Assembly: GCF_014207845.1 (NCBI RefSeq) | Contig: NZ_JACHLC010000001.1 | Location: 1,922,001-1,986,000, forward strand | Length of the DNA stretch: 64,000 bases | Source of the DNA: Chryseobacterium shigense | GTDB taxonomy: Bacteria; Bacteroidota; Bacteroidia; Flavobacteriales; Weeksellaceae | Reading direction: 5' to 3' | Shown here: positions 37,105-45,436 of the stretch, piece after piece | How positions within the stretch are numbered: the first letter of the stretch is position 1 | How the letters are laid out: every line of letters starts with the position of its first letter | Made by a program: the position numbers and the translations under genes | Notes under the pieces: model-generated | What the model saw: only the letters and a program-made list of their open reading frames with translations | Database searches by the model: none | Told to the model about the DNA's origin: nothing

Positions 37105-37535
37105 GTTGTCTTTTAGTAGTCGAAAACTGTGCCAAATGTTCTAAAATTAGCATACTTTTAAATAAAACAGCAATAATATTTTGAATCCGTAGAAAATCAC
37201 TTCAAACCTGTTCTAACTTTGGGTTACAGTCTAAAAATGTTCAAAAAAGTGTTGAGGTTTTTAGAGTGCCTGAAAACTTTTGCCCTAACTTTAACAGGTG
37301 GGGGTATGGCAAAAACTCGTCTTACACCCTCCCCCTAAGACTAATATGGGTACTCTTCCGATACATATAAAAGAAATTTTCAAAATCCGTAATGAGGTAT
37401 CAGAATTTTTTATCATTTTTGCAATTCATGAAATTTAAAACGGTTTAATTATTGATATAGAAAAATTTATCTAAAAAGCTATCAAGCTATTTTAGAATAA
37501 CATCAACGAAAATAAGTGTAAAGACTTATTGCTTT

Positions 37536-37668
37536 GTAGAAGAAAATTTGGCGATTTTAAAACACACTAAGCAAAAGTCAGACACCCACGATTGGCGTGG
37601 GCTGTTCTGCTTTTGTGTGTGGGTAAGCCAAATACCTCTTCTACTAAGCGTGCAGTTCCACGCTTTTG
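37536..37668 (+). ncRNA. Candidate structured non-coding RNA (or single-stranded DNA structure)
   Basis: Three nested helices. Outer P1: GTAGAAGA (37536-37543) with TCTTCTAC (37637-37644) and ATTTGGC (37546-37552) with GCCAAAT (37627-37633). Middle: CACAC/CAAAAG (37563-37577) with CTTTTG/GTGTG (37610-37621). Tip: CCCACG (37585-37590) with CGTGGG (37596-37601). A terminator-like hairpin AGCGTG/CACGCT (37647-37664) and TTTT follow. The strand is chosen because of that terminator. I recognise no named RNA family. Confidence 0.45.
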
Positions 37669-37689
37669 TCGTTTATAATACATTATAAA

Positions 37690-38253
37690 ATGGGGTATCT
37701 ACACAAAATCATTGAATTAGAAAAGCAAAAGAACTTTCAAGAGATTGCAACAACTCTTTTCATGGAAGCAGAAATCAGCTACAACCAGACTGAATGGAGC
37801 GAGAAAAAACCAAACATGAAATATTGGGAGTTTGTAAGCAAAACAAAACACCTTCTTAACAAGGACTTCCATAAAAACATTATGTTTGGCGACTTACAGC
37901 CTAACCCATATCTGATAAATGCTTATAAAATGATTGGCGGAAAAGGAGAAATTGCATTTTGGAGAGAAGACAAATATCCCCTTGACGGAGCAATAGCACG
38001 TCTCATGTTTACCCCGACAATTTATATTTACGCAAAAGAGTGTTGCGAAGTATTTGAAGAAAAGATAGGTAACAAACCGTTATTTATGAGCGGTTTAAAT
38101 CCACAGGGGGTAATTAACAAGTACAATTCCGAGAAAAACACAATCAAATCATCATCTACCTACACAAACAACAGCTCACAAAGTGGCTGTATGGGAGTTC
38201 TATTGCTAATAATTGGAATTATAAGCCTATTGATATTACAAATTAACTCATAA
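37690..38253 (+). CDS. Hypothetical protein with C-terminal membrane anchor
   Basis: 187 residues from ATG at 37690 (an in-frame TTG at 37666 would lie inside the hairpin, so it is rejected). Helical soluble part (MGYLHKIIELEKQKNFQEIA) with several Trp, then a Ser/Thr/Asn linker and a tail-anchor-like helix (MGVLLLIIGIISLLILQINS). No recognised family. It starts an operon of four small genes with 9-base, 4-base and -4-base gaps. Confidence 0.7.
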   Translation: MGYLHKIIELEKQKNFQEIATTLFMEAEISYNQTEWSEKKPNMKYWEFVSKTKHLLNKDFHKNIMFGDLQPNPYLINAYKMIGGKGEIAFWREDKYPLDGAIARLMFTPTIYIYAKECCEVFEEKIGNKPLFMSGLNPQGVINKYNSEKNTIKSSSTYTNNSSQSGCMGVLLLIIGIISLLILQINS

Positions 38254-38262
38254 AATAAAAAT

Positions 38263-38664
38263 ATGAAAAAATTAATTTTCACACTTTCATTGGCAATGTT
38301 GCCACTATTCTCATGTTCATCATCTGATAATGACGAGCAGACAAACAACCCTGCAACTGTAAACAATAACAAAATCAACCCTCCTGCATGGATTATTGGG
38401 AAATGGACGAGTTATTTAGGTGGCACAGCCTACCAATCTTACACCTTTTCAAACGGAGATATTGTTATGTCTATGGGTGGCTATTCACAGAGCTACAAAT
38501 ACATTGCTGATAATGGAGGATATTCTCAAACATCAAGCGATACGGAATTTACTTTTACTCTTGCTAACGGAGGTGTTGCTCAAACTTTCAAATTCAAGAA
38601 AGTAACAGCAACAAAACTCAACTTTGATAACGGAAACAGTATTACAGAATTTATAAAAGAATAA
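38263..38664 (+). CDS. Small lipoprotein, lipocalin-like size
   Basis: 133 residues. Lipoprotein signal MKKLIFTLSLAMLPLFSC with lipobox LFSC, then a short Ser/Asp/Asn linker and a beta-rich domain (IIGKWTSYLGGTAYQSYTF, then EFTFTLANGGVAQTFKF) that looks like a small lipocalin/META-type barrel. The IIGKW start is common to lipocalin-like domains of Bacteroidota. Function unknown; perhaps a periplasmic protector or binding protein. Confidence 0.75.
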   Translation: MKKLIFTLSLAMLPLFSCSSSDNDEQTNNPATVNNNKINPPAWIIGKWTSYLGGTAYQSYTFSNGDIVMSMGGYSQSYKYIADNGGYSQTSSDTEFTFTLANGGVAQTFKFKKVTATKLNFDNGNSITEFIKE

Positions 38665-38668
38665 CAAC

Positions 38669-39016
38669 ATGAAAAAATTACTATTTACAGTTGTATTGGC
38701 GTTGCCAACACTTTATTTTGCACAGGACACACAGAAAGATAAAAAGTGTGATTTACCTGCAAATTATCAAGAACCAGCTCCCGATAAGAAAATCCAATCT
38801 TTTTTGAAAAAAGTTGATGCAACTATTGAAGACCTTAGAAAACACATTGCAATAGACAATGATTGCGAGGAAAAAGATGTTGTTTTCTTGCGTATTTCGG
38901 AACAAAAAGGAAATGGATTGTATGATTTGTGCGTAAAAGGTAAAAATCTAAAATACAAAAGGATGGGAAGCGTGTTTATGAAGGCAAACGAAAACCCTTT
39001 TGATACAGCAAAATGA
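38669..39016 (+). CDS. Small exported protein, function unknown
   Basis: 115 residues with signal peptide (MKKLLFTVVLALPTLYFAQ) and no lipobox. The mature part has two Cys pairs (KKCDLPANY, NDCEEKDV, YDLCVKGK) and charged helices. No family recognised. The stop overlaps the start of the next gene by 4 bases (ATGA). Confidence 0.7.
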   Translation: MKKLLFTVVLALPTLYFAQDTQKDKKCDLPANYQEPAPDKKIQSFLKKVDATIEDLRKHIAIDNDCEEKDVVFLRISEQKGNGLYDLCVKGKNLKYKRMGSVFMKANENPFDTAK

Positions 39017-39207
39017 TATTGCAGTTTCAAAGAGGTTGCATACCGCCATTTGAATATAAACCGTACACCATTTGGGATGACGTATTGCTTATTTTGATGC
39101 TTATTGCTTACCTCATTTTGTATGTCGGAGGTGCTTATTTTCTCATGCGAGGTTTGAAACTCATAATCAATGCACTGAAAAAGTATTTCAAGAAAGAAAA
39201 ATGCTAA
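39013..39207 (+). CDS. Small single-span membrane protein
   Basis: 64 residues with a hydrophobic segment (DVLLILMLIAYLILYVGGAY) and a basic tail (LKKYFKKEKC). ATGA overlap with the previous gene shows translational coupling. Followed by a terminator, so it ends this four-gene operon. Role unknown. Confidence 0.6.
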   Translation: MILQFQRGCIPPFEYKPYTIWDDVLLILMLIAYLILYVGGAYFLMRGLKLIINALKKYFKKEKC

Positions 39208-39214
39208 ATATTTC

Positions 39215-39250
39215 AAAACCTGTTTGTAATGCGACAGGTTTTGACGTTTT
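39215..39250 (+). terminator. Terminator of the small exported-protein operon
   Basis: AAAACCTGT (39215-39223) pairs with ACAGGTTTT (39234-39242), a 9-bp perfect stem, then GACGTTTTGTCG. Confidence 0.7.
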
Positions 39251-39362
39251 GTCGAATTACATTTACAAGCGATAAAAAGAATTCGATTAAAAATACCGTG
39301 AAAATACCTATAACATGTTAAAAACATTTTAATTATAATTGTCACCACAAAACACCAATGCA

Positions 39363-40829
39363 ATGCGAAAATTTTATTTTACCGCTATCTCATTATTTAT
39401 CTATCAGTTAGGATTTTCACAAATTCCTAATCTACCAACAGTTTCCAGACCACAGGCGAGTGGTTTAGGTAATTACTTCAATAACGATGTTGGGAGTTCG
39501 GCAAACAGCAGAAATCCCCAAAGAACCTACACCCCAACCGTGCCGAAACGCTCAACACCCACACAGCAAAATGATTACGGAACACAAGCAAGGTCACAAA
39601 ATAATGCTGTCATGCAGGATATAGAACGAGACATGGCAGAAGTTAGGGAGATACAATTCCGTGAGTGGGTAGAAAATGGCAGAAATATGTCATATAACCT
39701 ACCTTCATTATCAGGAAAAGCAGGAACACAATCGTACTATGATGCTTACAACAAGCTCACAGGGATGGATTCCGAAAATTACTCATTGGTAGATGTCAAT
39801 TTTACCGTAGAAAATGCTTTTTATGATAATAAACGAGATTTAAAGGATTTCAAATCAGGAATACAGAAAACAGCCAAACAATTATTGCAGAAAATGAAAG
39901 AACGTAAGCAGGACACGGAAAGCAATGTTTCTAAAAACCTGATGTTGTTTGAGTATTTTTCTAAGGATATGAAATTAGGAGGAACAACCCACAAAGCCTT
40001 TGAATATGACTTTAAAGACTACATGGGTGAAAAAGATTACTCGAAGATGTTTGTTTCTAAGCTGTTAAAAACAGGTTCAGGACAATGCCACTCTATGCCG
40101 TTGTTGTATTTGATTATTGCGGAAGCAATGGGAACAGAAGCGCATTTATCACTAGCCCCCAATCATTCTTATGTTCGGTTTATGGATGATGAAGGACAGT
40201 ACAGGAATATTGAGCTTACCAATGGTATGTTTTCAACCGACACATCACTACTTGAATCAGGTTACATCAAATCCGAAGCCCTACAGAATAAAATCTATAT
40301 GGAGAACCTATCCAAAAAGGAACTGTTAGGAATAGCTTATTTTGATTTGGCGAGAGGATATGTCAAAAAATTTGGATATGATGAATTTGTAGGAAAAGTT
40401 ATTGAAAAAGCATTAGAGCTTTATCCAAATGGACTTGCTCCGAACATGGAAAAAGCAAATGTGAGCCAAGCACGATTTGCCCACGTAATGAAAAACTTAG
40501 GAATCAATCCCGAAGACAGGCGAGATTTGCAGAGAATCGGATATTTCCCAAAGGCAGTTGAACAGCTAAATAATGTTAATCAGCAGTTTAACAAGATTGA
40601 TGAACTCGGTTATACCGAAATGCCTGCATCCGCTTACGAATCATGGTTGGCAAGTCTGAAAACTGAAAAGAATAAACAGGAAAGTGAAGCACTCGCACAA
40701 AAAATCTATCTGTACCAACTTCAAAAGCAAAAGGATAAACAACAGCAGGAAGCCGTAAGAAAGGTACAGGAACAGAAGAAAAAAGACGAAAAACCTAAAT
40801 ACTTCCCAATTGACCCTAATAAATTATGA
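39363..40829 (+). CDS. Secreted transglutaminase-fold protein A
   Basis: 488 residues from ATG at 39363 (the frame opens earlier at 39339). Signal peptide MRKFYFTAISLFIYQLGFSQ, then a Pro/Ser/Asn/Gln-rich linker to about residue 80. A papain/transglutaminase-like core follows: SGQCHSMPLLYLI (Cys near 242), LAPNHSYVR (His near 268) and RNIELTNG (Glu near 284). A helical repeat-like part (ALELYPNG, ELGYTEMPASAYESWL) and a Gln/Lys coiled-coil tail finish it. 4-base overlap with the next gene, its paralogue. Perhaps a protease, acting on the co-expressed Rhs-type protein; inferred. Confidence 0.75.
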   Translation: MRKFYFTAISLFIYQLGFSQIPNLPTVSRPQASGLGNYFNNDVGSSANSRNPQRTYTPTVPKRSTPTQQNDYGTQARSQNNAVMQDIERDMAEVREIQFREWVENGRNMSYNLPSLSGKAGTQSYYDAYNKLTGMDSENYSLVDVNFTVENAFYDNKRDLKDFKSGIQKTAKQLLQKMKERKQDTESNVSKNLMLFEYFSKDMKLGGTTHKAFEYDFKDYMGEKDYSKMFVSKLLKTGSGQCHSMPLLYLIIAEAMGTEAHLSLAPNHSYVRFMDDEGQYRNIELTNGMFSTDTSLLESGYIKSEALQNKIYMENLSKKELLGIAYFDLARGYVKKFGYDEFVGKVIEKALELYPNGLAPNMEKANVSQARFAHVMKNLGINPEDRRDLQRIGYFPKAVEQLNNVNQQFNKIDELGYTEMPASAYESWLASLKTEKNKQESEALAQKIYLYQLQKQKDKQQQEAVRKVQEQKKKDEKPKYFPIDPNKL

Positions 40830-41944
40830 TGAAAAGATTTTTAATTAACAGAACTTTGTTCCTTTCAGCCTTATTGTTAATATGGTTGAGTTCAGGAACA
40901 GCCAAAGCACAAAACAATCAGTTTTACAACGATTCCTATCAAACCATTGATAATATGCTGAACGACAAACAGCCATACAGCTTCAAAGAAGCCGTTTTTA
41001 GCGTTGAAAATGCGTATTATCAGGGTAAGTTAGATATTGACAAACTAAACGGAGAAATCGGCTTCTTAAAGAACTTTGCTAACTCTATTTTGAAAAGCAG
41101 GGATTTGACTTATAAAGAATCAGACAAAGACAAAGTTAGCAAGTATGCAACAGTCTATTCCATTATTTGCCAAACACTTCCAATTTCATATAAAGATACT
41201 ATAATACAGTATAAACCATTTACCTATGACTTTACCGATGTGTTCGGACATAATGATATTAGTAACCTGTTTGTATCAAAACTTTTGGCAACTAAAAAAG
41301 GAAACTGTAATTCAATGCCGTATCTGTACAAAATTTTAGCAGAGGAAATCGGAGCAGATGCAAATCTGGCGTTAGCACCGAATCACGTTTATATCAAGCA
41401 CAACATTAAAGCAGGAGGTTGGTTCAATACAGAGCTTACAAGCGGTATTTTTCCGATTGATGCGTGGTTGACAGCTTCGGGGTACATTCATTTGGACGCC
41501 ATCAAAAATGGGGTGTTTATGAAAGCATTAAACAATAAAGAAAGTTTAGCATTATGTTTATTTGATTTGGCACAGGCTTACAACAGAAGTTTCCCGAAGA
41601 ATGACGGAGAATTTGTACTAAAAACGCTTAACCGAGCATTAGAGATTTATCCAAATTTTGCCAAAGCACTGATATTAAGAGCTGAAACTCACAAAGAACA
41701 GTTTACAAGATTGATGGATAGGCACAACCTGAAAACAGATAATGCTGAAAACCTAAAATTAGTACAACAGCAAGACCCAAAAGCCAAAGAATTATTTGAA
41801 CTCATGAACAAGGAATACGGAAATATTTATGAGATTGGTTACCGACAGATGCCCGAAGAAATGTATTTGGATTGGTTGGTTTCCCTTAAAACAGAAAGAG
41901 AAAAATTTGAAAACAAAAAATTATTAGATAACTTTACAAAATAA
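40826..41944 (+). CDS. Secreted transglutaminase-fold protein B (paralogue of A)
   Basis: 372 residues. Signal peptide (FLSALLLIWLSSGTAKAQ), then the same core as its neighbour: KKGNCNSMPYLYKIL (Cys161), LAPNHVYIK (His187) and NTELTSG (Glu203). Shared pieces include VENAYY, LFVSKLLAT, SGYIHLDA, ALEIYPN, GYRQMPEEMYLDWLVSLKTE. It lacks the long N-terminal linker and C-terminal coil of A. It therefore arose by tandem duplication and both copies keep the Cys and His. Start is in ATGA overlap. Confidence 0.75.
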   Translation: MMKRFLINRTLFLSALLLIWLSSGTAKAQNNQFYNDSYQTIDNMLNDKQPYSFKEAVFSVENAYYQGKLDIDKLNGEIGFLKNFANSILKSRDLTYKESDKDKVSKYATVYSIICQTLPISYKDTIIQYKPFTYDFTDVFGHNDISNLFVSKLLATKKGNCNSMPYLYKILAEEIGADANLALAPNHVYIKHNIKAGGWFNTELTSGIFPIDAWLTASGYIHLDAIKNGVFMKALNNKESLALCLFDLAQAYNRSFPKNDGEFVLKTLNRALEIYPNFAKALILRAETHKEQFTRLMDRHNLKTDNAENLKLVQQQDPKAKELFELMNKEYGNIYEIGYRQMPEEMYLDWLVSLKTEREKFENKKLLDNFTK

Positions 41945-41948
41945 CCAA

Positions 41949-43040
41949 ATGAAAAAAATTTTATTAATTGTCTTTGCCATATTAGCAGGATTTTTTCAGG
42001 CACAGACAAAGAAACAGACCACTACAAAGCAGAAAACAGAAAAGAAATGGGTAAATCCTGTTAAACTGACAAAAGAAGAGCGTAACCGTCCATATATGGA
42101 CGAAGTTTTGAAAACCCGTGATTCATTAACACCGCATGAAGCAGAAAGACGTAGAAAAAATATTGCAGTTGGAAACCCTTTTGCCAAATACGGAGTTTAC
42201 CCAAAGATTGCAACTTTAAGTAAAGGTAAATATTTGGAGTTTCACGACATGGATAGTGTTGTGAGCATTGGCTCAATTAGATTCAATAGGAAAACCAAAT
42301 CTATCACAGAATTTAGAGAGATTGATTTGAGCGACCCTGATGCACAACCATATTTAGATACAGCAGGACGTTGGATAAGCCCTGACCCATTGAGTGAAGA
42401 GTTTCCAAGTTGGTCTCCGTATAATTATGCGTTTAATAATCCTCTGAAATTTGTTGACCCTGATGGCAGAGCGCCTGAAGAAGTAAACGGATGCTGTTGG
42501 TGGCTTAGATTAATGCCATTATTTGAAGAATCGTCAATAAAACCAACTGTTATTGAAACACTTACAAAAACAGGAGAGGTCGGAACTAAAGCGGGAGAGG
42601 CTTCGGCACGACAAGAACGCTTTAATTTTGGTAGATATGTTGAGAAAAAGGAACTTGCTAAAATGGGAAGAGAGAAAAATACTGAGACTTACGAATTTAC
42701 TGACCCTAAGACGGGGAAGACAGGGCGAACAATTCCTGATGCTATGACAGATGAAGGAGGAACAATTGAAATAAAGCACGTTGTAAGACAACCACTTACA
42801 AAGCAATTAAGGGGGCAAATAGAAATTTCAAAGGCTAATGGTCAGGAAGCAATATTACATTTAAATAAGTCTGCGGAAATTACAAAGCCACTTAAAGACT
42901 CAGGAATCAAGATTCAGAGATATACACCGCCTGCAAGACCTAAAATTGATAATATAAAAGTTACTCCTGCTCCTGCACCAAAACTGATTCCAGTACCAAA
43001 ACCTAAAGACCCTTGTGCAGGAATTCCAGGCTGTGCATAA
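41949..43040 (+). CDS. Short Rhs-type protein with PD-(D/E)xK-like nuclease toxin tail
   Basis: 363 residues. Signal peptide MKKILLIVFAILAGFFQAQ, basic linker, then one Rhs-associated core piece (TAGRWISPDPLSEEF, SPYNYAFNNPLKFVDPDGR, about 138-175). The tail (about 226-325) shows TIPDAM (Asp264), GTIEIKH (Glu274, Lys276), then LTKQLRGQIEISKANGQ, as in restriction-endonuclease-type toxins such as Tox-REase-7. The end is Pro-rich with CAGIPGC. Normal Rhs proteins are far longer, so this is a minimal carrier. Targets presumed nucleic acid. Placed right after the two transglutaminase-fold genes and before an immunity candidate. Confidence 0.75.
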   Translation: MKKILLIVFAILAGFFQAQTKKQTTTKQKTEKKWVNPVKLTKEERNRPYMDEVLKTRDSLTPHEAERRRKNIAVGNPFAKYGVYPKIATLSKGKYLEFHDMDSVVSIGSIRFNRKTKSITEFREIDLSDPDAQPYLDTAGRWISPDPLSEEFPSWSPYNYAFNNPLKFVDPDGRAPEEVNGCCWWLRLMPLFEESSIKPTVIETLTKTGEVGTKAGEASARQERFNFGRYVEKKELAKMGREKNTETYEFTDPKTGKTGRTIPDAMTDEGGTIEIKHVVRQPLTKQLRGQIEISKANGQEAILHLNKSAEITKPLKDSGIKIQRYTPPARPKIDNIKVTPAPAPKLIPVPKPKDPCAGIPGCA

Positions 43041-43063
43041 TTGAAAATTTATTATATTTAAAA

Positions 43064-43432
43064 ATGACTAATATTGAAATATTGCTTAAAGCAGTTAAAG
43101 AGCAAGCAGAAAAATTTTTACTTGAAAATGGCGTGTTTGCTCCGTATGCTACCTATGTAAGGGCGAACGGTAAATTAACTTACGTTGGTGTTTACTCAGA
43201 ATCAACCGACTCAAAAGAATTATATGATACTTTATTAAGTGGAGCTTTTGACGAATTGAAAGATGAGGACGTTCGGGTTTATGCGATTGCTATGGATGGA
43301 AAATATCAAGGGAAAGATGTATTAGTTATTGAATTTATTCTTTCACCAGAAGACATATATCAACAAGTCTATCCTTATACTATAGAAAATAAAAAAGTAA
43401 TATTTGGAGAGAATTTATTCAAAAAATCATGA
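43064..43432 (+). CDS. Candidate immunity protein for the Rhs-type toxin
   Basis: 122 residues from ATG at 43064 (an upstream in-frame start at 43013 would overlap the toxin gene). No signal peptide; alpha/beta protein (NIEILLKAVKEQAEKFLLEN, then AYVRANGKL-type strand, then GKDVLVIEFILSPEDIYQQV). Acidic, single domain. Position directly behind the toxin gene, cytosolic form and size suit an immunity protein. No family recognised. ATGA overlap with the next gene. Confidence 0.6.
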   Translation: MTNIEILLKAVKEQAEKFLLENGVFAPYATYVRANGKLTYVGVYSESTDSKELYDTLLSGAFDELKDEDVRVYAIAMDGKYQGKDVLVIEFILSPEDIYQQVYPYTIENKKVIFGENLFKKS

Positions 43433-44409
43433 CAAGTAATCCATATTTGACTTTTAAAAATGATGAATTGGCTAAATCGAAAATTTTAGCCAAAGCGCTA
43501 AATGTTTCTGAAAATGATTTCATTATCATTCAAAATTGGTTTGACCTATTACTTTTGAAGCATGAAGAAGCAACTAGTGATAAGGAGGAACAATTAAAAA
43601 CTGAAAAAGAATTAGAGACCCGATTCAACGAGCTGATTTCATCTGAAATTGAAAGAAAAAGCTATAAATACATCCTTCCAAAGTTGTTGCATTACAATAA
43701 TGTATTTAATGATGCTTTTTTAAGGTCACTATATATAGCAAGGTTAGAAACTTTACTTAGAGATAATCTGATTCCCAAACTTGTTAATGATAAAATGATT
43801 GTCTATTCACCAGAAGATTTTTTGTGTGTAACCGTTTATCTTAAAGATAATTATTTTGTTTCTCCCAACAGTAATTTTTTGGAAGATATATTGAAAATAG
43901 AACATGTTCGTGGTATTTTTAAACAGGCTACTGCCAAAATTAAATTTGAAACTTTAAAAAACATACTGCATATTATATATCAGAAAACTTTTCACCACGA
44001 TATTATTTGTTTTAAAAAGATTTTGAAATTGGTATCAGAAGCAGATACAGGACTAATTGATTATTTGAAGAAATTTCAAGTAGAGAATAAGCAGGGTTGC
44101 TATAAAATTATTAATGATATATTTAATTTAGAATTAGCAGAGGATAACTGGGATGATTTTCAGATTAAAATTAGCCTAATTAACTTTTTTGATACTGCTA
44201 GAGGTGCAAGTCCTGCCCCTAGTTGGAACAAGAAATTTCAAGAACTATCTGCAACAGTTGGTAACAACAAACTTTTACAAACTGCAAATTCCGTTATAGA
44301 AAATGAAAATTACAAAATTTATGAGTTTGATTATGGAGCACAATGGAGTGATGATACAGCAAAAAGATTTTTAAAATCTGCCCAGTGGATAAAAAATATT
44401 TCGCAATGA
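43429..44409 (+). CDS. Hypothetical helical protein of the toxin cassette
   Basis: 326 residues, no signal peptide, strongly helical and charged (ELAKSKILAKALNVSENDFI, LRSLYIARLETLLRDNLIPK). Possible HEAT-like repeat protein judging by regular helix pairs. The C-terminal QWSDDTAKRFLKSAQWIKN is Trp-rich. It is translationally coupled to genes on both sides (4-base overlaps), so belongs to the same cassette. Could be a second immunity protein or effector helper; I do not recognise the family. Confidence 0.6.
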   Translation: MTSNPYLTFKNDELAKSKILAKALNVSENDFIIIQNWFDLLLLKHEEATSDKEEQLKTEKELETRFNELISSEIERKSYKYILPKLLHYNNVFNDAFLRSLYIARLETLLRDNLIPKLVNDKMIVYSPEDFLCVTVYLKDNYFVSPNSNFLEDILKIEHVRGIFKQATAKIKFETLKNILHIIYQKTFHHDIICFKKILKLVSEADTGLIDYLKKFQVENKQGCYKIINDIFNLELAEDNWDDFQIKISLINFFDTARGASPAPSWNKKFQELSATVGNNKLLQTANSVIENENYKIYEFDYGAQWSDDTAKRFLKSAQWIKNISQ

Positions 44410-45170
44410 ATAATCGTGCAAAAATCGAAGAAAACAGTATCTACAACTACAACCTGTATAAAGCTCAAAATACTTTATGGTACTTCAACAACCTGATTAA
44501 CAATTGTTATAATGATACAGCAATAAAATTCATGGATTCCAATAACGTATATGTGTGGATGGAAAATGTTAAAATTGAAGGGGATTATTATACAGGGGAA
44601 TTAGCAGAAAATGGTAATGCTCACAAAGTTCCAATTAATGATGTCATAGATTGGATGGTTATTGAGGACGGACGATTAATTGGCGGTTATACAATAAGAC
44701 ATTACAGGAATACTCTTGACGATGAAGCAAAAATGAACTTTGATATTGATTTTGGAGTAAAGATTGACGCAGGAAATGATTTTTTTAAACCTGATTTAAC
44801 AACTCCTGAAGGAGCTATTATCAAAATTGAGATTTTTTACACAGAAGAGAATTTAGAGGGTGTAATTTCTTGTAAAGATTTTGAAATGGAAGCAGAAAAC
44901 ATGCTAAAAGATAGCGATTTAGAATTAACTGAATCTACTAAAAATGATTTGGCAGAGGTTTTAAAACTTGCATTAATCGAAGATATTAAATCAAACGGAT
45001 TCCCCCATTTTAATAATATTGAAAGAAATTTTTCACTTATCACAGAACAACAGGACCAAAAATTAATTGAGGAAACTATTATCTTTGAGAATGACACAAC
45101 AAAACGCAATAAATTTTGGATAGGACAATCAAAAAGCGGAGATTGGAAAGTCTTAAATCTTGTAGAATAA
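44406..45170 (+). CDS. DUF2314-containing protein
   Basis: 254 residues from ATG at 44406, which overlaps the previous stop (ATGA); an earlier in-frame start is at 44385. About residues 45-105 contain VYVWMENVKIEGDYYTGEL, DWMVIEDGRLIGGYTIRHY, typical of DUF2314. A helical, acidic C-terminal part follows (ESTKNDLAEVLKLALIEDI). DUF2314 proteins are of unknown function, but several occur in toxin-immunity clusters. Fits as a third member of the immunity-like tail. Confidence 0.65.
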   Translation: MNNRAKIEENSIYNYNLYKAQNTLWYFNNLINNCYNDTAIKFMDSNNVYVWMENVKIEGDYYTGELAENGNAHKVPINDVIDWMVIEDGRLIGGYTIRHYRNTLDDEAKMNFDIDFGVKIDAGNDFFKPDLTTPEGAIIKIEIFYTEENLEGVISCKDFEMEAENMLKDSDLELTESTKNDLAEVLKLALIEDIKSNGFPHFNNIERNFSLITEQQDQKLIEETIIFENDTTKRNKFWIGQSKSGDWKVLNLVE

Positions 45171-45229
45171 ATTATCAAAACGAGAAAGCTAAAAATAATT
45201 ATTAATTTAGAATCATAAATTTTTAGACC

Positions 45230-45430
45230 ATGAACATAAAAACAGCAACAGTATTAAAAAATGCTTGGGGAGATAAGCCATGTGACCATGAAACTCTTGA
45301 GAAGGAATACTTCAATGATATGGCAACTGGAGATTATATTTGTACAAGATGTGGAGAAGCCTTTACAAAATCAGAAAGAGCTGATAAAATAAAACAGGAG
45401 CAAGAGGACAAAGAAAAATCTCAGGAATAA
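45230..45430 (+). CDS. Small zinc-ribbon-like protein
   Basis: 66 residues. Cys/His spacing CDH ... CTRC (KPCDHETLEKEYF, then YICTRCGEAFTKSERADK) suggests a one-zinc ribbon with C, H, C, C ligands. The rest is charged and helical. It may be the last gene of the plus-strand cassette. Role unknown. Confidence 0.5.
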   Translation: MNIKTATVLKNAWGDKPCDHETLEKEYFNDMATGDYICTRCGEAFTKSERADKIKQEQEDKEKSQE

Positions 45431-45436
45431 AAATAG

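Larger units (their letters stand above)
37026..37689. other. Largest non-coding gap of the island (664 bases)
   Basis: No supportable gene. From left to right: the leader hairpin of ardA (37069-37098), an A/T-rich stretch with repeated TGTTCTAA and CTAACTTT words (37137-37290), a G/C-rich patch (GTGGGGGTATGG and CCCTCCCCCT, 37300-37340), and the large folded structure 37536-37668. This could be an origin, transfer or replication-entry site, or a structured RNA. Confidence 0.5.

Noticed and set aside
37666..37689. TTG start of the gene at 37690
   Set aside because: It lies within the terminator-like hairpin; the ATG at 37690 is better.
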